Shown here: piece after piece, positions 29,528 through 36,851 of the stretch | Numbering within the stretch: the first letter of the stretch is position 1 | Layout of the letters: each line of letters begins with the position of its first letter | IMG/VR virus record: IMGVR_UViG_3300046010_010555 | Coordinates: 1 to 64,000 of that record | Source: a virus | Length of the DNA stretch: 64,000 bases | Reading direction: 5' to 3' (one strand) | The notes under the pieces: generated by a model | What the model was told of the DNA's origin: nothing | The model's database searches: none | What the model saw: the letters and a program-made list of their open reading frames with translations, nothing else | Position numbers and translations under genes: made by a program

Positions 29528-30144
29528 AGAACACAAAAACTATTTGGGCTAACGTAGAAGGAGAAATAAATAACTTATTTACCAAGCGCTTAGAGTACGC
29601 TTCCGCATGGGAAAATTATGGCGTATCGCTTCAGGATTTTAAAAGCCACTGTCTAGATATTTTAATGCCTCCTGAAGATAGAGTATTGGTAGAAAAGCTA
29701 GGCTCTAGGTACTTTAGCAAGATATCTCAAACCAGAGTATTTCTTATATTTTATGACGGGCCTTTACAAAGAAAGGAATCTTTTGTAGTTGATTTTGCAG
29801 ACAAAATTTTAGCTCCAAGTTTATGGGAACATGGAAATTATTATAGCCAAATACCAGAGATTACTTCGCCTTTAATTCAAGAAATAGCATCAAAGCGTGA
29901 CAAAGCAATCAGGCAGATTAAAGATGACAAAGACGCAATGATAAAGTCTATGAAAGAATTATACGAAAGTCATCCTAGTGTTAATTCAATACTCAAAACA
30001 TTTCCATCGTTTAGTGATTTTTTACCAAACACTGTTATGCAGACTGTGGCTCAAAAAACAAAAACTCCCGAGAAACGAGAGCTGCCTCTTAATGACGTAT
30101 CTGATTTAGCTACACAAATGCTCAAAGCGAAGGTTCTAAAATGA
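29518..30144 (+). CDS. Hypothetical protein within the chelatase-like module
   Basis: A 208-residue protein starting MYVKNTKTIWANVEGEINNL. The centre is mixed alpha/beta; residues about 115-150 are a charged helix (KRDKAIRQIKDDKDAMIKSM). The stop overlaps the next start. I recognise no family. It sits between the AAA+ ATPase and the DUF3150-like protein, in the same coupled gene chain, so a role as substrate or partner of that module is a reasonable inference. Confidence 0.55.
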   Translation: MYVKNTKTIWANVEGEINNLFTKRLEYASAWENYGVSLQDFKSHCLDILMPPEDRVLVEKLGSRYFSKISQTRVFLIFYDGPLQRKESFVVDFADKILAPSLWEHGNYYSQIPEITSPLIQEIASKRDKAIRQIKDDKDAMIKSMKELYESHPSVNSILKTFPSFSDFLPNTVMQTVAQKTKTPEKRELPLNDVSDLATQMLKAKVLK

Positions 30145-30626
30145 CTACTCCAACTACCAAAAAAACTGTTACTCCGAAACTTAAAAATACTTTATCTGAT
30201 ATCGAGAAACGAGTTAACGACGAAATCAAAAAACAAATTTTACTTGAGTGGACGCCTCTGCAAATAGAAATGAAAGTAAAAAAAACTTTAGAGAAAAATT
30301 TTGACAGTATTTTATCTCACCATCTTGGATTTACTAATTATTGGGCAGGGGGTACTTCGTGGGAAATCGATTCGTGTAACGAAAATAGACCTATAGTTCA
30401 GCTAATTCGCCAGCATAGCGAAGCAGTACTAAAGGATCTTGTTTATAAAAGCTGCGAAGCAGACCAATTTAAGCTTTCACCAGAAATGATCAATAAGATC
30501 ATAAGACTATTTAACAAATCGGTGACTTCCTATGAATGCGAAAGAGTAATCCACCAGCATGCAAAAGAGCAAGTCACTAAACTACTTACTATTCTGAACG
30601 GCACTCTTTCGGGAGCTTCAAAATGA
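30141..30626 (+). CDS. Hypothetical helical protein within the chelatase-like module
   Basis: A 161-residue protein starting MTTPTTKKTVTPKLKNTLSD. The N-terminal 20 residues are a Thr/Lys-rich flexible tail, then long helices (VNDEIKKQILLEWTPLQIEM). Its start overlaps the previous stop by ATGA and its stop overlaps the DUF3150-like start by ATGA. No family recognised. Tight coupling suggests a fixed ratio with its neighbours. Confidence 0.55.
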   Translation: MTTPTTKKTVTPKLKNTLSDIEKRVNDEIKKQILLEWTPLQIEMKVKKTLEKNFDSILSHHLGFTNYWAGGTSWEIDSCNENRPIVQLIRQHSEAVLKDLVYKSCEADQFKLSPEMINKIIRLFNKSVTSYECERVIHQHAKEQVTKLLTILNGTLSGASK

Positions 30627-31468
30627 GCATTGCACAATCGTCAATATTAGTTAAATTTAGAATTCGTCGCTGGGATGGATTTGTATCTGACAAAAAAGTC
30701 TCTGAAACTGCTGACAAAGTATTCAACACTACTGTAAAGGGCGGTAATTTTAACAAGCGTATCTTAAGTAAACGTTTTTTAAAATCAGTTAATGCCATAT
30801 TAAGCAGAGCTCATTCAGAACACAAGCGGCTTACTTTTCCGTGGCAATACGACGGAGTCGATATTTTACCTAGCGAGCTGTATTTTTCGTACTCACTCGT
30901 TATGCGCAATTTAAGAGAGCTACTTGATGCTGAGCTTCAAAATATGCAGACGCAGTATCCGATAGAAATTACAGAACGCAAACCACAACTCAACGGTATG
31001 TTCAATCCGGGTGACTATCCTTCTTCAGAAGCATTAAGCGGTCGATTTGGAATAGACATCATGTTTTACCCTGTCCCAACGGCTGATCATTTTGTGCTTG
31101 ATATGGAAAAGAAAGAACAGGATCGCATAAAAGCCGACTTTCAGGTACGCATGGATACCCTAAGCGCAGTCACTTTATCTGAACTGTATAACCGCGTATT
31201 AAGAATCATAGATCATCTGCACGATCGGCTAAGCGATCCAGAGAATAGATTTTGTGTATCGTTAATTGATCATGTTAACAACCTCGCAGAAAGTCTGCCC
31301 GGATTGAATATATTCAATGATCCTATTCTTACGCAGGTTTCGGATGCGATTAACGAAAAACTGACTGATTTAAATGCTGCTGAGCTTCGTACCGACATGA
31401 ATGTACGTCGGGAAATTGCCAAACACGCTTTCGACGTAGCTTCTATATTGCGTGGGAACATGCCATGA
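30623..31468 (+). CDS. DUF3150-like protein
   Basis: A 281-residue protein. The opening SSILVKFRIRRWDGFVSDKK, a VSETADKVFNT segment, LTFPWQYDGVDILPSELYF and NPGDYPSSEALSGRFGIDI with YPVPTADHF follow the pattern I know for DUF3150. Phage DUF3150 genes are usually found with a MoxR/CobS ATPase and a VWA protein, as here. It is mostly helical in the second half. Role unknown; it could be an adaptor of the ATPase or a substrate. Start and stop overlap neighbours by ATGA. Confidence 0.7.
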   Translation: MSIAQSSILVKFRIRRWDGFVSDKKVSETADKVFNTTVKGGNFNKRILSKRFLKSVNAILSRAHSEHKRLTFPWQYDGVDILPSELYFSYSLVMRNLRELLDAELQNMQTQYPIEITERKPQLNGMFNPGDYPSSEALSGRFGIDIMFYPVPTADHFVLDMEKKEQDRIKADFQVRMDTLSAVTLSELYNRVLRIIDHLHDRLSDPENRFCVSLIDHVNNLAESLPGLNIFNDPILTQVSDAINEKLTDLNAAELRTDMNVRREIAKHAFDVASILRGNMP

Positions 31469-31659
31469 ACTATGAATTTACTCCCTTAGAAATAGTCAGT
31501 ATGGTTTCGTTTGGGATCATGTATATCCTAAACACTAAGCAACAGAACAAAATCAACTTTTATAACTTTATTCTCGGAGGAATTGCAGACAAGAAAGCCA
31601 AACTTTTACGTGATCACAACGGAAGCATACGCATTCAACCTTTAGACAATGAGCACTAA
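31465..31659 (+). CDS. Small protein, 64 residues, possible membrane segment
   Basis: Start MNYEFTPLEIVSMVSFGIMY, overlapping the previous stop. A hydrophobic segment at about residues 9-24 could be membrane-associated; the rest is polar and basic. It lies between the DUF3150-like gene and the VWA gene, coupled to the former. No family recognised. Confidence 0.5.
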   Translation: MNYEFTPLEIVSMVSFGIMYILNTKQQNKINFYNFILGGIADKKAKLLRDHNGSIRIQPLDNEH

Positions 31660-31662
31660 GCA

Positions 31663-32814
31663 ATGAGTACAAAAATTACTGACAAGAAGACTGCAGACCA
31701 GATAACCAAAGCTATCGCCGCTATCGTTCTCGACGATCCGTTTTACGGCTACATGCTACTGCGTCAGGAAATAATCGAAGCTCCTAATTCAGGCACTGCT
31801 GCGACAAATGGCTTTCGAATCAGCTACGATCCTGAGTTTATGAAAAAGCTCTCTTTGGCCGAAATCAAAGGTGTGCTCAAACACGAAGTGATGCACATCG
31901 CTTCTATGCATCATTTACGTAGGCAAAATCGAGACCCTAAAAAATGGAATATAGCTGCCGACTATGTAATCAATGCTCTTTTAGTGGAAGAGGGAGTGAC
32001 TCTCCCACAAGGCGTATTGGCCGATGCAAAGTACAAAGATTTCTCTACCGAGCATGTTTACGAAATACTCCCAGATAATAAAGGCAATGGCGGCAACGAC
32101 GGCAGTAACGAAAGCGACGTAGGGTGGAACATCGGCGGTGTTGAAGACGCTCCCGGCATACAAGACCCTGCAACACGCGATCAGATAGAACAAGATACCA
32201 AAGTAGATGTTATCCAAGCTGCAAATGCAGCAAAACTTATGGGTAAATTACCTGCCCACATCGAGCGACTTGTAGATTCTATTCGAGAGTCCCGCATGCC
32301 ATGGCGACAAATCCTAGCGAGGTTTTTCCGTGCGACCGCAAAAGCTGATTACTCTTGGCTTCGGCCTAACCGTCGTTTTCTCGCTAGCGGATTGTATCTC
32401 CCTAGCTTGCATAGTGACTCTCTTGGCCCAGTCGTGGTCGCTGTGGATACTTCTGGTTCCGTAGGCGGCGAGGAGCTTGAGCAGTTCTTTGGCTGCATCA
32501 ACGCAATTCTTCGCCAAGCCAAACCCGAAGCTGTTCATGTTGTTTATTGCGACGCCGAGGTTCAGAACATACAAGTTTTTAGGGAGCGCGACTACCCAAT
32601 CAAGCTTAATTCGTTTAAGCCCAAAGGCGGTGGCGGTACCGATTTCAGACCTGTGTTCAAGTACGTAAAAGATAAACGGCTCAACCCCGAAGTGCTGCTG
32701 TATCTCACTGATATGCACGGTGCTTTTCCGTCCACTCCATCTAGATTTCCGACTATCTGGTGTGCGACGTCTAAAGAAATAGGCCCGTTTGGTAAGACTA
32801 TAGAAATCAAATGA
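31663..32814 (+). CDS. Zincin + VWA protein (DUF2201/CobT-like)
   Basis: A 383-residue protein. The N-terminal half has the zincin motif HEVMH (residues 74-78) within GVLKHEVMHIASMHHLRR. The C-terminal half is a von Willebrand factor A domain with MIDAS motif AVDTSGSVGG (about 264-273), GGGGTDF (about 322-328) and YLTDMHGAFP. This is the DUF2201 arrangement, where a VWA protein works with a MoxR/CobS ATPase. Together they resemble the CobS-CobT part of a cobalt chelatase, but no CobN-like subunit or cobalamin gene is in the window, so the substrate is unknown. Confidence 0.85.
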   Translation: MSTKITDKKTADQITKAIAAIVLDDPFYGYMLLRQEIIEAPNSGTAATNGFRISYDPEFMKKLSLAEIKGVLKHEVMHIASMHHLRRQNRDPKKWNIAADYVINALLVEEGVTLPQGVLADAKYKDFSTEHVYEILPDNKGNGGNDGSNESDVGWNIGGVEDAPGIQDPATRDQIEQDTKVDVIQAANAAKLMGKLPAHIERLVDSIRESRMPWRQILARFFRATAKADYSWLRPNRRFLASGLYLPSLHSDSLGPVVVAVDTSGSVGGEELEQFFGCINAILRQAKPEAVHVVYCDAEVQNIQVFRERDYPIKLNSFKPKGGGGTDFRPVFKYVKDKRLNPEVLLYLTDMHGAFPSTPSRFPTIWCATSKEIGPFGKTIEIK

Positions 32815-32990
32815 GAGTACCAAAGCTTGGAGTTAAGAACGGACGCGCCAAGCTTACTAATAACGACATTCTACTAATCAGACAGATGCTGATTAGTAGA
32901 ACACCAATTCGCGAGATAGCAAAAAAATTTGGTGTCTCCTCCACAACTATTTTTCGAATTAACCACAAACTTACGTGGGTGCATGTATGA
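32811..32990 (+). CDS. Small helix-turn-helix protein, 59 residues
   Basis: Start MRVPKLGVKNGRAKLTNND, overlapping the VWA stop as ATGA. Residues about 25-50 form a helix-turn-helix: TPIREIAKKFGVSSTTIFRI. The GRAKLT lead-in followed by such a helix-turn-helix recalls the DNA-binding tails of HNH homing endonucleases, but no nuclease part is present. A similar motif is in the gene at 25716. Likely a DNA-binding regulator. The stop overlaps the next start. Confidence 0.6.
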   Translation: MRVPKLGVKNGRAKLTNNDILLIRQMLISRTPIREIAKKFGVSSTTIFRINHKLTWVHV

Positions 32991-33856
32991 ATATAAGACC
33001 TTTTCTAAATTTCAAAAATCTCGAAAACAATAATTTTGATTCCGAAGAGTGTGAATTTGGGATACCGACTGGCAGAGGGTGTTTTATACACAAAGAAGAA
33101 AATTATTTTATTGTCTCCTACCGAGGCGCTAGAATTTTAGAAATTTACCCTGACGACGTCTACAACCTAATAATCCCTAAATTTTTTTCATGCGGTACTA
33201 CAACCAGATGGTCTTATTTCTTTTCCCATGCTATTTTTTCAGCAAAGAGGAAAGTTAGTACGGCTGGAGTAGTATCTTATAAAATATCTTCAGAGTATGG
33301 TGGAGAAAAAAATTTCTCTGTGTCTACTACATCTAGAAAAATTACTCTGGTCATAAATCCAAACACTAATAAAATTTCTCACACAGTTCAAGATACTTCT
33401 TGCGAACCAGTAGTTGAAAAAGACGACGCTAAATACAAACTGTTTACCGCGCACATGAAAAAACTAAAAATTATTATGCTTACGCAGGCAAAAATGAATT
33501 TGTATGATGCCTATAGTGACAGAGGACGCAAACTTAGTTTTTCGGACGACCCCTATGTTCCTGCAAGCGCTGCTTTGTCAGAAGCATTTAGGCGCTGTGT
33601 CGAATGGATAGAAACTCAAGACTCAGATCTTGTACCGGAAATAGCTGAGTGTTTTTTGTACAAAAGCTACATAGACTACCGTTGGGACAAGTCGCTCTCT
33701 GCAAATATACAGCGGCACTTGCTTCGCGGCTTCAAAAAAGTTCAAAACCTGTACCTCCGTAACCAGTGCGTTACAATACACGCTCAACATAACTCTCTGA
33801 GTCTAAATAATGAGCACCATAAAAACAGTCAGCTTCTCACGTCTTCAGGACTTTGA
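32987..33856 (+). CDS. Hypothetical protein, 289 residues
   Basis: The ATG at 32987 (MNIRPFLNFKNLENNNFDSE) overlaps the previous stop. The N-terminal half is beta-rich and Tyr/Phe-rich (GCFIHKEENYFIVSYRG), the second half helical (SAALSEAFRRCVEWIETQD). I recognise no family. It overlaps the start of the PD-(D/E)XK nuclease gene by 47 bp. Codon use is AT-richer than the nuclease gene. Confidence 0.5.
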   Translation: MNIRPFLNFKNLENNNFDSEECEFGIPTGRGCFIHKEENYFIVSYRGARILEIYPDDVYNLIIPKFFSCGTTTRWSYFFSHAIFSAKRKVSTAGVVSYKISSEYGGEKNFSVSTTSRKITLVINPNTNKISHTVQDTSCEPVVEKDDAKYKLFTAHMKKLKIIMLTQAKMNLYDAYSDRGRKLSFSDDPYVPASAALSEAFRRCVEWIETQDSDLVPEIAECFLYKSYIDYRWDKSLSANIQRHLLRGFKKVQNLYLRNQCVTIHAQHNSLSLNNEHHKNSQLLTSSGL

Positions 33857-34571
33857 AAAATGTCAGCATCTTGCCAAACTCAAATACGTAGAGCGCGTTC
33901 CTGAGCCAGAACGCCCTCTTCCTTCAGGTAAAAAAGAGCATGCTAACGATAGAGGAACTAGAGTGCACGATGCTGCCGAACTATACGTACGCGGCAAAGT
34001 AGAGTTGATCTCTGAGCTTGAAGAATTTGAGACTGACTTTGACGAGCTAAAACGTCTTTTTGCAGAAGGAGCTGTCTCGCTTGAAGGAGAATGGGCTGTT
34101 AATCGCAACTGGGAACCCGTAGCATGGGCTTCTTCTGACGCATGGTGCCGGATGAAGCTAGACGCCATGGTAAGAACTTCACCGACTTCAGCTCGCGTAA
34201 TTGACTACAAAACCGGCAAACGCTATGGGAACGAGGTTAAACACACCGAGCAAGGTCAGGTGTATCAGCTAGCTACGTTTTTACGTTTTCCAGAACTAGA
34301 ACATATAGTTGTCGAGTTTTGGTACACAGATTTAGGAGAAAAAGATTTCAAAGTCTACACCAGAGCACAAGGTACATCATATTTTGATAAATACGACGCT
34401 CGCTTTGCTTCAGTAACCGAATGCACTGAATTTAAACCCAACCCCAATGCATTTTCATGCAAATGGTGTCCCTACAAAGGAAACGCATGTGAATACGGAC
34501 TCACGGGAGTGCCCAACAATTCGGCACAGGCTCGCATTAAGCAGTCTAAACGAGAATATACAATTAGATGA
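33810..34571 (+). CDS. PD-(D/E)XK exonuclease, Cas4/RecB-like
   Basis: A 253-residue protein starting MSTIKTVSFSRLQDFEKCQH; the SFSRLQDFEKC opening is typical of this family. The catalytic part has MKLDAMVRT (about residue 118), VIDYKTGKRYG (about 129-139, with D and K of the D-x-K motif) and GQVYQLATFL. The C-terminus has CKWCPYKGNAC, which with the early Cys could hold an iron-sulfur cluster as in Cas4/AddB-like nucleases. It probably trims phage DNA ends for recombination or repair, next to the SNF2-type helicase. Confidence 0.8.
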   Translation: MSTIKTVSFSRLQDFEKCQHLAKLKYVERVPEPERPLPSGKKEHANDRGTRVHDAAELYVRGKVELISELEEFETDFDELKRLFAEGAVSLEGEWAVNRNWEPVAWASSDAWCRMKLDAMVRTSPTSARVIDYKTGKRYGNEVKHTEQGQVYQLATFLRFPELEHIVVEFWYTDLGEKDFKVYTRAQGTSYFDKYDARFASVTECTEFKPNPNAFSCKWCPYKGNACEYGLTGVPNNSAQARIKQSKREYTIR

Positions 34572-34782
34572 TTTGGCAAAAATGCTTTCCTTTGCTTGCA
34601 AAGAAGCTCGCATTGAAGGGCATGAACCAATGTTTGATCCAGCAGTGGCTATCATTGCTGGTCGTATCGGACTGTTCTCTCCCACAGACACCATGTCTTA
34701 TGAAACATGGTCTTCTCTGGTCTCTATATGTGAAGAAGGCCTAACTGCCAAAATAGTTATTTCTAACAACGCGGTCCAATAG
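34447..34782 (+). CDS. Hypothetical protein, start uncertain
   Basis: The frame ends 34782 and has good phage-like content from about 34560 (IQLDDLAKMLSFACKEARIE, then DPAVAIIAGRIGLFS). The first third overlaps the nuclease gene and looks like shadow sequence (MHFHANGVPTKE). The true start may be the ATG at 34582 or an alternative start near 34567; no clear ribosome site is present. It ends at a terminator. The family is not recognised. Confidence 0.4.
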   Translation: MHFHANGVPTKETHVNTDSRECPTIRHRLALSSLNENIQLDDLAKMLSFACKEARIEGHEPMFDPAVAIIAGRIGLFSPTDTMSYETWSSLVSICEEGLTAKIVISNNAVQ

Positions 34783-34793
34783 GCCGCGTTTTT
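34768..34793 (+). terminator. Intrinsic terminator
   Basis: AACGCGG (34768-34774) pairs with CCGCGTT (34784-34790), with a 9-nt loop and TTT after it. The stem overlaps the end of the preceding frame, and the helicase gene starts 12 bp later. Confidence 0.75.
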
Positions 34794-34804
34794 CATGAGG
34801 TCTT

Positions 34805-36211
34805 ATGAAAACCCTTCCTCTTTTTGACCACCAACGCCAATCATTGGAGTTTATTCGTGAGCGATCTAGAGTCTTTGATGCGAGCGATCCGGGCACTGGA
34901 AAGACACGCGTCGCTATTGAATCGTTCAGCGAACGACGTCTACGTGGCGGAGGTGCGGCGCTTATTATTGCTCCAAAATCTCTCCTTAAAGCAGCATGGC
35001 AAACTGACATACGAAAGTTTGCGCCTCATCTCAAAACATCAGTCGCTTATTCGGAAAACAGAGATGCTGCTTTTGCTGCTGAAGCAGACTGCTACATCAC
35101 AAATCATGACGCGGTCAAATGGCTACTTAAACAAAAAGCGCCGTTTTTCAAAAACTTCGATACGCTTATTATTGATGAAATCGGGGCGTTCAAACATAGC
35201 ACGAGCCAGCGCAGTAAAGCGCTCAACAAAATCAAAAAATACTTTTCCCATCGGTTAGGTATGAATGGCACACCGACACCTAACTCAGTCACTGAGCTGT
35301 GGAATCAGCTTTTTGTCATTGACGACGGTGCTCGGCTGGGTCCTAGCTTTTTTGGTTTTCGTGCTGCAGTCTGCAAACCACAGCAGACCGGTCCTTCTGC
35401 TTCTATGCTTAAGTGGATCGACAAAGAAGGCGCATCAAATGCAGTGACTAAGCTGATTGAAGACATTACAATACGCCACAAATTTGAAGACTGCATCGAC
35501 ATTCCGGAAAATCACAAGTACGCAGTTCCTTACGAATTGTCTCCGACACAACGTAGCGCGTACGACCAGATGGAGAGAGATCAGATTTCTCTGTTGTTCG
35601 GCTCCATTGAAAGTGCGGTAAGGAGCAAATTTACTAAAGAAGCACCTACAAAAGTAGTTTCGGCTGTGAACGCTGCTGTAGCGGCAACTAAACTTTTACA
35701 AATAGCTTCTGGAGCAGTCTATGAGGATTCTGATACTTACCATCTCATCGATACTGGTCGCTATAATCTTGTTCTTGATATTGCCGAAGAAAGAAAACAC
35801 TCCGTCATCTTTTTCCTCTGGAAACATCAAAAAGATTATCTTATCGCAGAAGCAGAAAAACGCGGATTAACGTACTGCGTTATAGACGGTTCAGTCAATA
35901 TAACTAAAAGAAATGAAGACGTTGATTATTTCCAAAAAGGATTATATCGCCTTTGTTTTGTACATCCTCAGTCTGGTGCGCACGGTCTTACACTGACTAG
36001 AGGTACAACTACCATCTGGCCTAGCCCCACATACAACCTTGAGCATTATCAACAAGGTCTTAAGCGTATCTATCGAGCAGGACAGACACAAAAAACTGAA
36101 ACAATCACTATTGTAGCTAACGGAACAATCGAAGATCGAGTGTGGGCAGCGTTACAAAATAAAAGTGTGCGTATGGAAGATTTACTAAGTCAATTGGAGA
36201 ATACAAAGTAA
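34805..36211 (+). CDS. SNF2-type DNA helicase
   Basis: A 468-residue protein with two RecA-like halves. Motifs: an N-terminal DHQRQSLEFIRERSRVFDAS, Walker A DPGTGKT (residues about 28-34), LIIAPKSLLKAAW (Ia), Walker B LIIDEIGAFKH (about 120-130), RLGMNGTPTPNSVTELW (III), and C-terminal QSGAHGLTLTRG and YQQGLKRIYRAGQ (V, VI). This is the short SNF2/DEAD helicase found in many phage replication blocks. It probably helps remodel forks or recombination intermediates. Its stop overlaps the thyX start. Confidence 0.9.
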   Translation: MKTLPLFDHQRQSLEFIRERSRVFDASDPGTGKTRVAIESFSERRLRGGGAALIIAPKSLLKAAWQTDIRKFAPHLKTSVAYSENRDAAFAAEADCYITNHDAVKWLLKQKAPFFKNFDTLIIDEIGAFKHSTSQRSKALNKIKKYFSHRLGMNGTPTPNSVTELWNQLFVIDDGARLGPSFFGFRAAVCKPQQTGPSASMLKWIDKEGASNAVTKLIEDITIRHKFEDCIDIPENHKYAVPYELSPTQRSAYDQMERDQISLLFGSIESAVRSKFTKEAPTKVVSAVNAAVAATKLLQIASGAVYEDSDTYHLIDTGRYNLVLDIAEERKHSVIFFLWKHQKDYLIAEAEKRGLTYCVIDGSVNITKRNEDVDYFQKGLYRLCFVHPQSGAHGLTLTRGTTTIWPSPTYNLEHYQQGLKRIYRAGQTQKTETITIVANGTIEDRVWAALQNKSVRMEDLLSQLENTK

Positions 36212-36846
36212 TGAGTGAAGTAAAACTTGTCTGGATTACTCCAGATGCCGAGGATTTGATTGCTTACATGGCACGCGTCAGCAATCCTCAAAATCAAGAC
36301 AACCCTGATATTCAAGGGTTGATTGCTTATATGCTGCGCATGAAGCACGTATCCCCTTTTGAAATGGTTACTGCTGTCTTTGAAATCACAACAACTCGTG
36401 ACATTTCACGACAAATACTACGACATAGATCTTTTTCTTTTCAAGAATTTAGCCAGCGCTATCAATCGGTAACTGAGCTACCAGAATGTGAGCTCAAAGA
36501 ATGCCGTATGCAGGACAATAAAAATCGGCAGAGCAGCTATCCCTCGCATGATGTCGTTTTAAACAACACTTGGGAAAACATTCAGAAGGCTGTGCAGGAT
36601 TTAGCTATTGCTGGATACAAAGAAGCTCTTGCTATGGGTATAGCCAAAGAACAAGCACGAGCTTTGCTGCCCGAAGGTTTAACAACGACTCGCTTGTATA
36701 TGAGCGGTACCCTGCGCAGCTGGATACATTACGTCTTAACGCGTTCAGATCCTAGTACTCAAAAAGAGCATAGAGAGATAGCTAACAAAATAGGCGAAAT
36801 CATGATTGAGCACATACCTACTGTTTGGGAAGCTGTTCGTAGCTAA
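36211..36846 (+). CDS. thyX: Flavin-dependent thymidylate synthase
   Basis: A 211-residue protein. The ThyX signature R-H-R-x7-S is present as RHRSFSFQEFS (residues about 71-81), followed by QRY. The C-terminal EQARALLPEGLTTTRLYMSG and GTLRSWIHYVLTR match substrate-binding segments of the family. It converts dUMP to dTMP with FAD, NADPH and methylenetetrahydrofolate. With dCMP deaminase at 42262 it gives the phage its own route to dTMP. It is coupled to the helicase upstream and the polymerase follows 5 bp later. Confidence 0.95.
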   Translation: MSEVKLVWITPDAEDLIAYMARVSNPQNQDNPDIQGLIAYMLRMKHVSPFEMVTAVFEITTTRDISRQILRHRSFSFQEFSQRYQSVTELPECELKECRMQDNKNRQSSYPSHDVVLNNTWENIQKAVQDLAIAGYKEALAMGIAKEQARALLPEGLTTTRLYMSGTLRSWIHYVLTRSDPSTQKEHREIANKIGEIMIEHIPTVWEAVRS

Positions 36847-36851
36847 TCACA

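Noticed and set aside
27669-32814. Cobalamin synthesis genes
   Set aside because: Only CobS/CobT-like ATPase and VWA parts are present, with no chelatase core or other pathway gene; a generic MoxR-VWA module is the better reading.
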